From assembly GCF_020541325.1 (NCBI RefSeq), contig NZ_CP047399.1:806001-870000 (forward strand): 64,000 nucleotides of DNA, in the 5' to 3' direction. Shown here piece after piece: positions 52,337 to 62,244 of this stretch. A model generated the notes under the pieces. That model ran no database searches and had not been told where the DNA came from. It was given only the letters and a program-made list of their open reading frames with translations. The DNA comes from Candidatus Vallotia laricis. GTDB lineage: Bacteria; Pseudomonadota; Gammaproteobacteria; Burkholderiales; Burkholderiaceae. How positions within the stretch are numbered: the stretch's first letter is position 1; each line of letters opens with the position of its first letter. The translations under genes were made by a program, and so were the position numbers.

Positions 52337-53287
52337 TTATAAACTAGGGTTGGTTATTGTACTTAGTTTGTAATGTCCGTGCAATCGTAGACATAATTTT
52401 AAAGCCCGATCCCATCGGGGAGGTTGTAAACCAAACACGCGCTTTAACTTATTGTTAGATAAACAAGAATTTTTAGGTCGATTCACTCGCATAGGAAATT
52501 CGTGTGTAAAGATTGGCATAATCGTAGGCACACGTTCCATTATCATCGCATTAAAAATAGCTTTAGCAAAACCATTCCATGAAGTTGATCCAGCTGCAGT
52601 CAAGTGATAAATACCAGAACGCTCTTGCCACCATTGCTGTGTATCATATGCATTTAGTGCTTTTTCCGCAATGTGTACGGTCATCGCTGCAATGGTATGA
52701 CTCCATGTCGGGGAACCAAATTGATCAGCTATAACTTTAATGGTATCTTGTTCCCTTCCGAGACGGAGCATCGTCGATAAGAAATTTTTGCCTCGCATAC
52801 TGTAGACCCAGCTCGTGCGCAGGATGAGATAGCATATTCCTGCGCTTGCAATCACTTGTTCCCCGGCTAGCTTACTTACGCCATAAAAATTTTTAGGACT
52901 AGCCTTATCTTCTTCAATATATGGCAACTCTTTTTCACCGCTGAAGACGTAGTCCGTAGAATAGTGAATTATCGAAGCTCCTATCCTCCTTGCTTCGTCG
53001 ACTAATATACTCAGAGCCTTCGCATTAACCTGCATTGCTAGGCTACGATTGCTTTCCGCCGCATCGACGGCCGTATAAGCGGCTGCGTTTACAATTACTG
53101 CCGGTTTAATGGCGCGTATAACGGAACACATTTGATTTGGTTCGCACAAATCAAATGCAGATCTATCAAGCGCAATTACTTTGCCTACGCTACGCATCGA
53201 GCGTGCCAATTCAAAACCAACCTGCCCTAACGCGCCCGTTACTAGGATCGTCGCTCTGCTGGTCTGCTTTTGTTTACCAACTGCCAT
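52337..53287 (-). CDS. rmlD: dTDP-4-dehydrorhamnose reductase
   Basis: Last step of dTDP-L-rhamnose synthesis, NAD(P)H-dependent reduction. The ~316-residue protein has the Rossmann motif [17 protein letters not shown], the YxxxK pair in NFYGVSKLAGEQ, and STDYVFSGEKE. The ATG at 53287 overlaps the 3' end of rmlC by 46 nt; a second in-frame ATG at 53308 would extend it by seven residues. Last gene of the rmlBACD operon. Confidence 0.94.
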   Translation of the reverse strand: MAVGKQKQTSRATILVTGALGQVGFELARSMRSVGKVIALDRSAFDLCEPNQMCSVIRAIKPAVIVNAAAYTAVDAAESNRSLAMQVNAKALSILVDEARRIGASIIHYSTDYVFSGEKELPYIEEDKASPKNFYGVSKLAGEQVIASAGICYLILRTSWVYSMRGKNFLSTMLRLGREQDTIKVIADQFGSPTWSHTIAAMTVHIAEKALNAYDTQQWWQERSGIYHLTAAGSTSWNGFAKAIFNAMIMERVPTIMPIFTHEFPMRVNRPKNSCLSNNKLKRVFGLQPPRWDRALKLCLRLHGHYKLSTITNPSL

Positions 53288-53835
53288 ACATATAACTCTG
53301 CTTCGCATAATCGTTTACCATTCGCATCCCTTTCAGAAACAATAGGCTTACTCTGTAGGGGCCATTTAATCAGTAGCTCTGGATCGTTCCATAAAATTCT
53401 GCGCTCAAAATTAGGATACCGGTAATCAGTGGTCTTATATAAAAACTCGGCGCAGTTTGACAGCGTTAAAAAACCGTGAGCAAACCCGGGCGGCACCCAT
53501 AACTGTCGCCGATTCACGGCGGATAAATATACTCCAACCCATTGGCCAAATGTAGAAGAACCTTGCCGAATGTCTACTGCGACATCAAAGACTTCTCCAT
53601 GTATAACACGTACAAGCTTACCCTGTACGTGCTCAATCTGGTAATGCAATCCGCGCAAAACACCATGCACAGAATGCGAGTGATTATCCTGGACGAACAC
53701 TACGTTAGCATCAACTAGTCGTGCGAAATCACGCGTATTAAAACTCTCAAATAGAAAACCACGCTCATCATTAAAAACTTGTATATCTATGAGTTTAATA
53801 TCGGGCAACGAAGTAGAACTTACTTGGATTGACAT
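53242..53835 (-). CDS. rmlC: dTDP-4-dehydrorhamnose 3,5-epimerase
   Basis: Epimerises C3 and C5 of dTDP-4-dehydro-6-deoxyglucose. The 197-residue cupin-fold enzyme shows [31 protein letters not shown] (with the catalytic His region), [20 protein letters not shown] and [13 protein letters not shown]. The start overlaps the end of rmlA by 16 nt. Length is slightly above the usual ~183 because of a C-terminal tail. Confidence 0.95.
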   Translation of the reverse strand: MSIQVSSTSLPDIKLIDIQVFNDERGFLFESFNTRDFARLVDANVVFVQDNHSHSVHGVLRGLHYQIEHVQGKLVRVIHGEVFDVAVDIRQGSSTFGQWVGVYLSAVNRRQLWVPPGFAHGFLTLSNCAEFLYKTTDYRYPNFERRILWNDPELLIKWPLQSKPIVSERDANGKRLCEAELYVWQLVNKSRPAERRS

Positions 53836-54722
53836 ACGATTTGATCAGTTAGTACTGTTTGCAAGTATTGTCCATACTGGTTATTTAAAAGTGGTGCCGC
53901 AAGCCTACGCAATTGATCTATTTTGATCCATCCTAGCCGATAGGAAATTTCTTCCGGACATGCAAAAACAAGCCCCTGACGCTTTTGCAGCATTGCGACG
54001 AATGTAGCAGCATCGATAAGTGACTCGTGCGTTCCAGTATCAAGCCACGTAAAACCACGTCCCATCACCTCAATATTAAGCTTACCAGAATTAAGATACA
54101 CACAATTCACATCGGTAATCTCAAGCTCGTTACGTTTAGAAGGCCTCATTGATGCCGCGATATCACAAACATTGTTGTCATAGAAATATAATCCCGTGAC
54201 AGCGTAGTGAGAGCGAGGTTTATCGGGCTTTTCTTCGATTGATAGCGCGCGGAAATTGCTATCAAAATCCACAATACCATAGCGCTCAGGAGCGTGTACA
54301 TAATACGCAAATACTGTAGCTCCTTCCTTCTGCGCACTAGCACATGCCAATTTCTTCATTAGGTCGTGACCATAAAAAATGTTGTCACCCAGTATGAGGG
54401 TCGAAGCGTCGTTACCAATAAAATGTCGACCGATGAGGAAAGCTTGAGCGATACCACCCGGGAATGGCTGTACAGCATACTGTATATTCATCCCCCACTG
54501 TTCACCATCCTTTAGTAGAATTTTAAAACGAGGCGCATCATCAGGCGATGAAATTAAAAGTACATCTCGAATTCCGGCCATCATCAGTGTCGATAGTGGA
54601 TAATAAATCATAGGTTTGTCATACACTGGCAGTAACTGTTTAGAAAGCGCCAGTGTAATAGGGTACAGTCGAGTACCAGATCCTCCGGCCAGAATAATTC
54701 CTTTACGTTTAATTTTGTTCAT
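53820..54722 (-). CDS. rmlA: Glucose-1-phosphate thymidylyltransferase
   Basis: Joins dTTP and glucose 1-phosphate to dTDP-glucose. The ~300-residue protein begins [20 protein letters not shown], with the nucleotidyltransferase signature [44 protein letters not shown] and the EEKP motif ([15 protein letters not shown]) follow. The ATG at 54722 is preferred; a TTG three codons earlier is a poor alternative. Overlaps rmlC, follows rmlB by 42 nt. Confidence 0.95.
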   Translation of the reverse strand: MNKIKRKGIILAGGSGTRLYPITLALSKQLLPVYDKPMIYYPLSTLMMAGIRDVLLISSPDDAPRFKILLKDGEQWGMNIQYAVQPFPGGIAQAFLIGRHFIGNDASTLILGDNIFYGHDLMKKLACASAQKEGATVFAYYVHAPERYGIVDFDSNFRALSIEEKPDKPRSHYAVTGLYFYDNNVCDIAASMRPSKRNELEITDVNCVYLNSGKLNIEVMGRGFTWLDTGTHESLIDAATFVAMLQKRQGLVFACPEEISYRLGWIKIDQLRRLAAPLLNNQYGQYLQTVLTDQIVCQSK

Positions 54723-54764
54723 GCTTAACAACCCCAGCTCTTATACACATTAGTGTATTTGAGC

Positions 54765-55793
54765 TCAATACACTCTTGCAGACTGCACTGCATTCACCCA
54801 ATTTTGGTTATCCAGGTACCACTGAACTGTTTTTTTTAGACCGCTCTCGAATGTCTCTATAGGTTTCCAGCCAAGTTCGGTCTTAATCTTGCGTGCACTG
54901 ATTGCGTATCTGCGATCATGTCCTAAACGATCCGAAACGGAAACGATTAGATCGTGATATGAACCACTAACTTTTGGGTTCAAAAAATCGAGCAAATCGC
55001 ATACAGCCCGAACAACTTCAATATTTTTTTTCTCATTCTGGCCACCTACATTATATGTTTGGCCAGGTATACCATGGGAAAGTATCTTACGTATTGCTGA
55101 GCAGTGATCATAAACATATAGCCAGTCACGCACGTTCTGTCCGTTGCCATAAAGTGGAATAGACTTGCCCCTCAGTGCTCTAACAATTGTCAATGGAATT
55201 AGCTTTTCTGGAAAATGATAGGGCCCATAATTATTTGAACAGTGCGTTATGACAACAGGCAATCCATATGTGTAATGATATGCACGTACGAGATGATCCG
55301 ATGCGGCCTTAGTAGCCGAATATGGACTATTCGGTGCATATGGCGTTATTTCGCAGAAAGGTGCATCACCCGGCAATAATGACCCGAACACCTCATCGGT
55401 TGATACATGCAAAAAACGGAATGCAGTCTTTACATCATCATCGAGGCGACCCCAGTATGCACGAGTAGCCTCAAGCAACGTAAATGTACCTATCACATTA
55501 GTTTGTATAAACTCTGCGGGGCTGCGGATAGATCGGTCTACATGGCTTTCTGCGGCAAAGTGAATCACTGCGCGTGGCGCGTAGCGCGAAAATAATACAT
55601 CTAATGAAAATCGATCATTAATATCGACCCGAGCAAAGTAATACAAGGGATTGTCTTTAAGAGACTTTAGTGTGCAAAGATTTCCGGCATATGTGAGTTT
55701 ATCCACATTAATTACGGATTCTTCTCTACGTTGTAGCCAATCGAGAACGAAATTAGAACCAATAAAACCAGCACCTCCCGTTACAAGAATCAT
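54765..55793 (-). CDS. rmlB: dTDP-glucose 4,6-dehydratase
   Basis: NAD-dependent conversion of dTDP-glucose to dTDP-4-dehydro-6-deoxyglucose. With the start at 55793 ([15 protein letters not shown], 342 aa) it has the GxxGxxG motif, [20 protein letters not shown], and the [11 protein letters not shown] catalytic Tyr-Lys pair. AAAGGTAG precedes the ATG. The frame is open 45 codons upstream but encodes a hydrophobic stretch foreign to the family. First gene of rmlBACD. Confidence 0.95.
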   Translation of the reverse strand: MILVTGGAGFIGSNFVLDWLQRREESVINVDKLTYAGNLCTLKSLKDNPLYYFARVDINDRFSLDVLFSRYAPRAVIHFAAESHVDRSIRSPAEFIQTNVIGTFTLLEATRAYWGRLDDDVKTAFRFLHVSTDEVFGSLLPGDAPFCEITPYAPNSPYSATKAASDHLVRAYHYTYGLPVVITHCSNNYGPYHFPEKLIPLTIVRALRGKSIPLYGNGQNVRDWLYVYDHCSAIRKILSHGIPGQTYNVGGQNEKKNIEVVRAVCDLLDFLNPKVSGSYHDLIVSVSDRLGHDRRYAISARKIKTELGWKPIETFESGLKKTVQWYLDNQNWVNAVQSARVY

Positions 55794-56522
55794 GGAACTA
55801 CCTTTGGTTTGAGTACCAACGGATATACACAAGCCCACCAATCCTATTAAAGTTAGGATGCAAATCAGTGAGCAAATATTTAGTAAAATTATAAAGGATC
55901 GAGTGGGTATTCCCCCGACCTTCAACAAGATTTCTTGACCGATTACATATCAAATATATCTAATTACACGTCGATATTGAGGGACTCTAAGGCTCTTATA
56001 AACTTATTAAACCTAATATCTCGTGCGTTATAGAAACTTCGATATAGAAAAACTTCTAAAACTCTTTTTAGAGAGTCTGGACTTCTCTTATCTAGGTATA
56101 GCTAGGATAAACAAGATATATAAACTTATTGTGACGCTATTATGTTAAGAGCAAATTAGATTTTAAACACAGCGTATCCACAAATTTAAGTAATGCTACA
56201 ATGCTCCACCGTATATATAAGCAAACCCAGCTGATGTGCTAAGAGTGAGTATTTGTTCACAGAAAATCACCTATTAGTATAAATATTGTTAGCTCATATA
56301 ATCTTAAAAAGATTCTAAAGTATTTAGCGTATTATTTACCCTTTCTAGCAAAAGGCTAAAAGCAGCCCACTGGTGACTTTCTTTTATACAAGGTATTTAA
56401 TAAGAGGTAATAATATAGTTCCACTCGCTTGAGCAACTAGAGAAATACGGATGCCGATTCTTCACATATTTAAAATAATTGTCAGATTAGCATTCTGTCG
56501 ATATATACTGACCTTATAGCTG
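55794..56522. other. Divergent spacer rmlB / apaH
   Basis: About 730 bp (including the open but unrelated frame upstream of rmlB). A+T-rich; no gene or defensible promoter recognised. Confidence 0.45.
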
Positions 56523-57401
56523 ATGAAATACCCAGTTAAGAAAAATTCCGTTTCTAGACTTCTTTCTAATGCTGTTGGCCCTTCACCCATAGGAATAGGT
56601 GATGTTCAAGGTTGCTGCAACGCTTTAGATCGGCTACTCGATAAGCTTGGACCGATAGGAGATACGCAGCTTTGGTTTGCTGGCGATCTGGTCAATCGAG
56701 GACCTGAATCGCTTGCCGTACTGCGTCGCATTATGGGGCTAGGTGAACGTGCTATAACCGTACTCGGCAATCATGATCTTCACTTGTTGGAGCTTGCAGC
56801 TGGCAAGTATTGTCCAGAGCATGATGATACGCTTGATGACATCCTTTCTGCGCCAGATGCTATCGATTTAATCGACTGGTTGCGATATCGGCCAATCGTA
56901 CATTACGACGGACAGAGACTACTTGTACATGCTGGTGTGCTGCCTCAATGGAATATCCAAGTCATACTCGGGCTGGCTCATGGGATTCAGACAAAGCTGA
57001 GAAGTAAGGATTGGAAAATATTTCTTCAGTCTCTGCGAGGAAACGGGTCGAATACTTGGTTTAATTCACTACAAGGTGAAGCGCGCGCTCGTGTGATTAT
57101 CAATGCCATGACACGTATTCGCTTTTGTGACGCGTATGGACGAATGGAGTTTATAGCAAAAGGATCCCCAAATACAGCACCAGATGGGTTTATGCCATGG
57201 TTTGATGTACCTCAGCGCCGTAGCGCTGACACACTAGTAGTATTCGGCCACTGGGCATCACTGGGACTTATGATTCGTGATAATATAATTGCCCTAGACA
57301 CGGGCTGTGTATGGGGGGGGAAACTATCTGCTATACGACTAGATACTGCCCCCCAGAACCGAGCGATCGTAGTTCAAGTTGACTGCAGCAAAAAACGCTA
57401 A
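56523..57401 (+). CDS. apaH: Symmetrical bis(5'-nucleosyl)-tetraphosphatase
   Basis: Splits diadenosine tetraphosphate (Ap4A) into two ADP. The 292-residue metallophosphatase has IGIGDVQGCCNALDRLLDKL, FAGDLVNRGPESLAVLR and VLGNHDLHLLELAAG for metal binding, LVHAGVLPQW, and a C-terminal VFGHWASLGL..ALDTGCVWGGKLSA. A run of eight G at 57313-57320 encodes the WGG and is a potential slippage site. The first ~20 residues precede the conserved region, so the start is slightly uncertain. Convergent with pyrC'. Confidence 0.94.
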   Translation: MKYPVKKNSVSRLLSNAVGPSPIGIGDVQGCCNALDRLLDKLGPIGDTQLWFAGDLVNRGPESLAVLRRIMGLGERAITVLGNHDLHLLELAAGKYCPEHDDTLDDILSAPDAIDLIDWLRYRPIVHYDGQRLLVHAGVLPQWNIQVILGLAHGIQTKLRSKDWKIFLQSLRGNGSNTWFNSLQGEARARVIINAMTRIRFCDAYGRMEFIAKGSPNTAPDGFMPWFDVPQRRSADTLVVFGHWASLGLMIRDNIIALDTGCVWGGKLSAIRLDTAPQNRAIVVQVDCSKKR

Positions 57402-57722
57402 TCTATGCTTCGTCTGACTATAGATCGCATTGTCACGTATCGTACTTATCATTTTATATAAGTCGGTAAGGGGGGGGGGCTCGTACTTCGCCGAGATTTT
57501 TCTAGCACACTACTTACCAAATTTTATAAAGTTATTAGTATCGTACTTGGAATAAGTCCTCATTCAGAATAAATTCTGGGAATAAAGATTAATCATCTTT
57601 CCCCAGAATCTTCTGGGGCAATTCGTGCATAAACTGTTATGCCTATTTATATTCGAGGCATAAAAATTTGTTTTAATTCTAAGACGTGATTTCTTCTCAT
57701 TGTTTGGCGCAGTGTTTCATAC
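57402..57722. other. Convergent spacer apaH / pyrC'
   Basis: About 320 bp with the longest G-run of the window (ten, 57470-57479) and an 8-bp G+C-rich hairpin CCCCAGAA-TC-TTCTGGGG at 57601-57618. The hairpin sits between converging genes and could help end transcripts, but no T-run follows on either strand. Confidence 0.5.
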
Positions 57723-59006
57723 CTACTCGTTGCGGCTGTCGTACACAACACGACCAGCTATAATCGTAGCACGCACTCTTGCGGGCAATTTACAGCCTAA
57801 AAAAGGCGTATTGTGTCCCTGGCTTTTTAGTGCCCGCCGTTCGACGTGCCAATATACGGTAGGGTCAAATACACAAAGATCAGCAATGGCTCCAGGCTCG
57901 AGCCTTCCCACTGGCAATCCAAGCAATGCGGCTGGCGCACAGGTGATCTTAGCTAGCGCTTGTGCAAGTGATTTCTTTTCCTCAATCGCCCACTGAAGAG
58001 TTAACGATAGCAGTAACTCTAGCCCAGTCGCGCCAGGCGAAGCCTCCCCAAAAGGCCTCAGTTTTTCATCGTCGTCGAGGGGTGTATGATCTGAGCAAAT
58101 CGCATCGATAGTGCCGTCAGCGAGTGCAACACGAATTGCATCACGGTCACCTTGAGCTCTTAGTGGCGGATCTATTCGGAACTGGGCGTTGAAGTAGCCA
58201 ATATCTACGTCGATCAAGTGAACATGATTAATTGTAACATCGCATGTGACTGGCAACTCTTCGCGCCTAGCCGCTCGCACTAGTTCAAGACCCGCTGACG
58301 ACGATAAGTGCTGAAGATGAACTCGCGCACCTGTAGCGCGCATTAGCTCGAAGATTGTATGCAATGCGATCGTCTCGGCAGCTATTGGTACTCCTGATAG
58401 TCCAAGACGAGACGCGACTGGTCCGCTAGCAGCAATACCGCCCCGGCTCAGATGGGGGTCTTGCGGACGTAACCAGACTATATAGCCAAATGTGTTTGCG
58501 TATTGTAATGCCCGTAATAACACCATAGTATCGATAATTGGTCGATCTGCTTGTGTGAAGCCGACGCACCCTGCTTCAGTTAACTCAGCCATTTCAGTAA
58601 TCACCTCACCTTTCAAGTCTACCGTTAATGCCCCTAGAGGATATACGTGGACTTGATTTATATTGCGAGCACGAAACTTTAGCATCTCGACCAATGCCGG
58701 CTCATCTAATGGCGGGTCAGTATCTGGCGGACACACAAGGCTAGTCACACCTCCAGCTAGGGCCGCAGATACCTCCGACTCTAGAGTTGCACGATACTCA
58801 TATCCTGGCTCACGAAGCCGTGCGCATAAATCAACTAGTCCCGGGGCAATCGCTAATCCCGTAGCGTCAAAAGTCTGTATATTATGCGTGGGCGCAGTAG
58901 TATCACCGATTGATACGATTCTACCATCGGCAATCCAGATGTCTGCCTTCTGATCAGTTCCAGTCACCGGGTCAATGACACGTCCACCCTTGATATACAT
59001 CTTCAT
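57723..59006 (-). CDS. pyrC': Dihydroorotase-like non-catalytic subunit PyrC' (PyrX)
   Basis: Homologous to dihydroorotase but probably inactive. The metal site that reads DxHxHxR in active enzymes is here D59-L-C61-A-R63-L-R65 (GLVDLCARLREPGYEYR), so both zinc histidines are replaced. CSDHTPLDDDEK retains the Asp of the family, and the fold can be followed to the C-terminal GAIADLCVFDP. In Pseudomonas and relatives such a protein (PyrX/PyrC') is a structural partner needed for aspartate transcarbamoylase assembly; here it directly follows pyrB. With the start at 59006 (MKMYIKGGRVIDP) it has 427 aa. Starts at 59018 and 59000 are also possible because a 31-bp duplication covers this region. 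A catalytic pyrC should exist elsewhere. Confidence 0.9.
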   Translation of the reverse strand: MKMYIKGGRVIDPVTGTDQKADIWIADGRIVSIGDTTAPTHNIQTFDATGLAIAPGLVDLCARLREPGYEYRATLESEVSAALAGGVTSLVCPPDTDPPLDEPALVEMLKFRARNINQVHVYPLGALTVDLKGEVITEMAELTEAGCVGFTQADRPIIDTMVLLRALQYANTFGYIVWLRPQDPHLSRGGIAASGPVASRLGLSGVPIAAETIALHTIFELMRATGARVHLQHLSSSAGLELVRAARREELPVTCDVTINHVHLIDVDIGYFNAQFRIDPPLRAQGDRDAIRVALADGTIDAICSDHTPLDDDEKLRPFGEASPGATGLELLLSLTLQWAIEEKKSLAQALAKITCAPAALLGLPVGRLEPGAIADLCVFDPTVYWHVERRALKSQGHNTPFLGCKLPARVRATIIAGRVVYDSRNE

Positions 59007-59039
59007 GCACACGTCCATCCTTGATATACATCTTTATGC
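58978..59039. repeat. 31-bp tandem duplication across the pyrC' start codon
   Basis: Copies 58978-59008 and 59009-59039 differ at two positions. On the coding strand each copy carries AAG-ATG-TAT-ATC-AAG and GGACGTGT. Because 31 is not a multiple of three, the upstream ATG copy is out of frame and would give only about 19 codons. Confidence 0.92.
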
Positions 59040-59071
59040 TTATAGATATTTTTAATGCCTGTTAATTCATT

Positions 59072-60106
59072 TCAATCGTTGTTGCCCGCGATAATGCTCA
59101 TTACTGCCATGCGTATTGCTATACCGAATGTAACCTGATCTAATATTACAGATTGAGGTCCGTCTGCGACGCTTGATTCGATCTCTACGCCACGGTTCAT
59201 CGGTCCTGGATGCATGACTATTGCATCAGGTTTAGCGTACGCCAGCCTCTCCGGAGTTAGGCCCCATGTCTTGAAATACTCCTGTGCAGATGGCATTAAT
59301 GCACCATTCATTCTCTCGTTTTGAAGGCGCAGCATAATAATTACGTCGACGTCGCGTAATCCCTGATTTGTATCGTGAAAGACACGTACGCCAAAGTGCT
59401 CTAACCCTCCAGGTAAAAGCGTGCGGGGCCCAATCGCACGAATCTCTGGCACACCCAGCGTAGTCAGTGCATGAATATCGGAGCGCGCGACGCGCGAATG
59501 CAAGATATCTCCGATAATAGCTACCCTCAATCTAGTAAAATCACGCTTATAGTGACGAATCGTGTACATATCTAGCAAACCCTGGGTCGGATGCGCATGG
59601 CGACCGTCTCCAGCATTAATAATATGTACATGTGGTTCGCAATGCTGTGCGATTAGATAAGGCGCACCGCTTTGTGCGTGTCGTATAATAAATATATCTG
59701 CATGCATTGCTGACAAATTATTAATCGTATCTAACAGAGATTCTCCTTTACTTGTAGATAATGCACTAATGTTTAAGTTCAGCACGTCTGCGGACAGACG
59801 TTTTGCGGCAATTTCGAACGTCGTTCGAGTGCGAGTGGAATTTTCAAAAAATAAATTAAATACAGATTTCCCACGCAACAATGGAACTTTTTTGATACTA
59901 CGATTCGTCACACTTAGAAACCGAGCCGCAGTATCTAGGATATAAGTAATTACTGCACATGGAAGACCTTCAATAGTTAGTAGATGCTTTAATTCGCCGT
60001 GATGGTTCAATTGTGGGTGACTGCGTAAAGAACTTGGCTGGAATTCCGTGTATTCAGGCAAGGGCAAACCCCGCCTATTATTATTAAGTAATATATCTTC
60101 ACACAT
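59072..60106 (-). CDS. pyrB: Aspartate carbamoyltransferase catalytic subunit
   Basis: Forms carbamoyl-aspartate, the committed step of pyrimidine synthesis. The 344-residue protein has the carbamoyl-phosphate motif [30 protein letters not shown]-type [20 protein letters not shown], and the C-terminal [11 protein letters not shown]. The N-terminal extension of ~35 residues ([19 protein letters not shown]) fits the class that associates with PyrC'. It lies between the pyrR pseudogene and pyrC' on the same strand. Confidence 0.96.
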   Translation of the reverse strand: MCEDILLNNNRRGLPLPEYTEFQPSSLRSHPQLNHHGELKHLLTIEGLPCAVITYILDTAARFLSVTNRSIKKVPLLRGKSVFNLFFENSTRTRTTFEIAAKRLSADVLNLNISALSTSKGESLLDTINNLSAMHADIFIIRHAQSGAPYLIAQHCEPHVHIINAGDGRHAHPTQGLLDMYTIRHYKRDFTRLRVAIIGDILHSRVARSDIHALTTLGVPEIRAIGPRTLLPGGLEHFGVRVFHDTNQGLRDVDVIIMLRLQNERMNGALMPSAQEYFKTWGLTPERLAYAKPDAIVMHPGPMNRGVEIESSVADGPQSVILDQVTFGIAIRMAVMSIIAGNND

Positions 60107-60239
60107 CGTTTCCGCAAGATTTAGAGGGGCGGTATTTATAGATAACCCGAGGTTAGATTATGATCATGAAAGTAGTAGCTGCTACACAACAAATGAAAGA
60201 AGTAATGTAATACTATCTCAAGTAGTACAAATTTATAGG

Positions 60240-60655
60240 TATTAAGTGATTCGCATTCGTTTTAGTGACGAACGTTAGCATATCGCTACTATCACGATGC
60301 AGTACTAGCATCTCTGTTTTTCGTAAGGCACTGTTCCAGAGACGTAAAAGTGGATAAGTAGCTCGCAGCAGACCTGGTCCAATTAATATGACCAATTAAC
60401 ACACGCCAAGTGGCTGATAATCGTGGAGCTTATTTATTGCAGACCGTAGTCCTAGTGCATGGGGAATCTGTTGCCGACTTGGGCTATTCATCTTCATAGA
60501 AGCTCGATAGAGTGCAGTATTCACTACGCTAAATAAGCTGTACTAGATTTTAAACAGCTACACCAACAATCATGGGCACTAATCCAGGTTAGTACGGTTG
60601 TTCACGAGCATATCGCAAGTCTACTGTAGCCTGCAACGTATCACGCATTGCGTGA
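60240..60655 (-). pseudogene. pyrR: Decayed pyrR (pyrimidine operon regulator)
   Basis: One minus-strand frame can be read as PyrR: VVNTALYR near 60520, QQIPHAL, then AINKLHDYQPLGVC, a TAA stop, LVILIGPGLLRATYPLLRLW and TEMLVLHRDSSDMLTF near 60270. These match PyrR segments such as VVNVALYRDDY, AINELYDYGRP, VLIDRGGRELP and a LVL-RD-x-(G)-LTF tail. The PRPP-binding loop (VDDVLxTGRT) that should follow IPHAL is deleted. The 5' part (about 60530-60655) is scrambled, with a weak PMIVGVAV; it also contains a 10-bp palindrome at 60638-60658. Location between ruvX and pyrB is the Burkholderia position. Confidence 0.75.
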
Positions 60656-60670
60656 TACAAATGCTCCGTA

Positions 60671-61108
60671 TTAATCAATATAATAACCACACCCATTATG
60701 GCTCTTCAATAAATCTTCATCAAAATATTGCTGAAGAATAATGCATGCCGCTACTGCGTCTAGAATATGAGCGCGAGCGCCCGTTGCTTTAGCCTCAACC
60801 GACGAATATCGCTCGTCTACTAAAGTCACTGGTAAATTAAAGCGCCCATTGAGTTGATTGCCGAAGTTCTTCGCTTGCTGCGTCAGATTATGTGAAGTCC
60901 CATCGGGATATATTGGTAGCCCAACAACTAACCACATAGGTTGCCATACGTCAATCAATTTCTTCACCGCTGAAAAACGGTATTCTCGATTACGATTTTC
61001 GACTGTTATGAGGGCACGCGCGCAATAAGTTATCGTGTTTCCGATCGCTATGCCGATGCGCTTATGTCCATAGTCAAACGCGAGAAGAGTTGCCTCTGAC
61101 GTATTCAT
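60671..61108 (-). CDS. ruvX: YqgF/RuvX-family nuclease (pre-16S rRNA processing)
   Basis: A 145-residue RNase H-fold protein of the YqgF family, assigned to 16S rRNA 5'-end maturation in E. coli and also called putative Holliday junction resolvase. Conserved features are [16 protein letters not shown] (first catalytic Asp), [30 protein letters not shown] (second acidic position) and [18 protein letters not shown] (third Asp). Its ATG overlaps the stop of the yqgE pseudogene (ATGA), so the original translational coupling is still visible. Confidence 0.93.
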   Translation of the reverse strand: MNTSEATLLAFDYGHKRIGIAIGNTITYCARALITVENRNREYRFSAVKKLIDVWQPMWLVVGLPIYPDGTSHNLTQQAKNFGNQLNGRFNLPVTLVDERYSSVEAKATGARAHILDAVAACIILQQYFDEDLLKSHNGCGYYID

Positions 61109-61671
61109 GAGTGCCCTATCTTTGAAATTCTCATGAATGAGTTACTTAGTAACCTAAGTGCCACATTAAAACGTTGCTCTGACGGCATATCGAACATAAT
61201 ATTCGGATTTCCCTTAACAGTTAGCCAGATATTCCTCGAAATCTTATCCTCTCGCTGACCCGCACCCCAGCCAGTATGTCCAAGCGTAAGTAGAACGCGT
61301 TTAGGCCTACACCATTTACAGCTGCTTCAAGCACGTCTTTTAACGTAGTTATTTTAAGTCTATTAAGCACTTACATCGACAATATATAGTGCCCTCTGTG
61401 GATAGAGTCATGCGCTTATCAAGTTTAGGGAATCAGTAGTCTTTAACGTGTCTTAAAGTTTAATAAAGACGGGTTCTTTAGTGATTTCGAGTCTAGTTAA
61501 CAATAGCCTGCTTCTAATGTAGTTTGGAGAAATGCCGAGACAATAGCTAGTCAGTATTCCATCTACATACGATAGATGCGTTTCTAAAATAGAAAATACC
61601 CCCTTGTCCGTTAACGAAAACAGTGCCGTACTCGCCGCTTGACCACTAAAAATGCATTGTTTTCGAGCCAT
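61105..61671 (-). pseudogene. yqgE: Decayed yqgE (DUF179 family)
   Basis: The C-terminal third is intact in one frame: PKRVLLTLGHTGWGAGQRED, then WLTVKGNPNIMFDMPSEQRF, ending IGHS-TGA overlapping the ruvX ATG. Upstream, ITTLKDVLEAAVNGVG continues in another frame; one lost base near 61308 (GGCCT) explains the shift. A stop at about 61450 and an open, diverged N-terminal half (61453-61671, MARKQCIFSG..TDKGVFSIL) that loosely resembles YqgE's TFSG..ERGALGLVI complete the span, which equals a ~190-codon gene. The C-terminal call is firm, the N-terminal part tentative. Confidence 0.75.
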
Positions 61672-62244
61672 ATCGATTCAAAATGCCTACCCTGATATGC
61701 TAAAACTATGCGTTAGTGATACAGCACCTAGCCTGTATCACTAATCATGTCTAGTGTGCTACTACATCAGCTCACAAGCGTAAGAAATATAGTCAAATCA
61801 TATACATCGACCGGCAGTGAATTAATCTAACACTATACAGTCAAACTCCGCCTGCTAATTTTCTCCATATCGAATTTTCATCACATGCTTAGTATCGTTC
61901 TGTTTAATAATATCTCAGACATTTTGCTATAGTGGGGGGGCATATATATAGGGCATCCACAACTAATCGCTACAGATATAAAATTCCCGGATCTATCACT
62001 TCTAGAATGCATTTCTAAAACTTCAGTACAGATAACATACTTAAAATAGTATTATTCAGCGCATACGCTGATTGCACACTTAAACGGAACTACATATGCA
62101 GCGTAGTCGATGAGATGTAGAAGCGCCATTAATAATGCTAACAAAGCGAAGAGAATTTATGAAGCTATATTATCCTCTATAGCTTATCTAATTGATGTAC
62201 GTTTATATAACGTGCCATCAATGTACTAAATCTTTTCTTGAGAG
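61672..62244. other. Spacer between yqgE pseudogene and rubA
   Basis: About 570 bp with no gene recognised. It contains the inverted repeat 61713-61744 and a run of seven G at 61934-61940. Confidence 0.5.
61713..61744. repeat. 12-bp perfect inverted repeat, 8-nt loop
   Basis: Arms 61713-61724 (TTAGTGATACAG) and 61733-61744 are exact complements. It lies about 500 bp downstream of the rubredoxin gene (minus strand). No T-run. Confidence 0.75.

Noticed and set aside
57601-57618. G+C hairpin as a bidirectional terminator for apaH and pyrC'
   Set aside because: Good stem, but no T-run on either strand; kept only as a note in the spacer entry.
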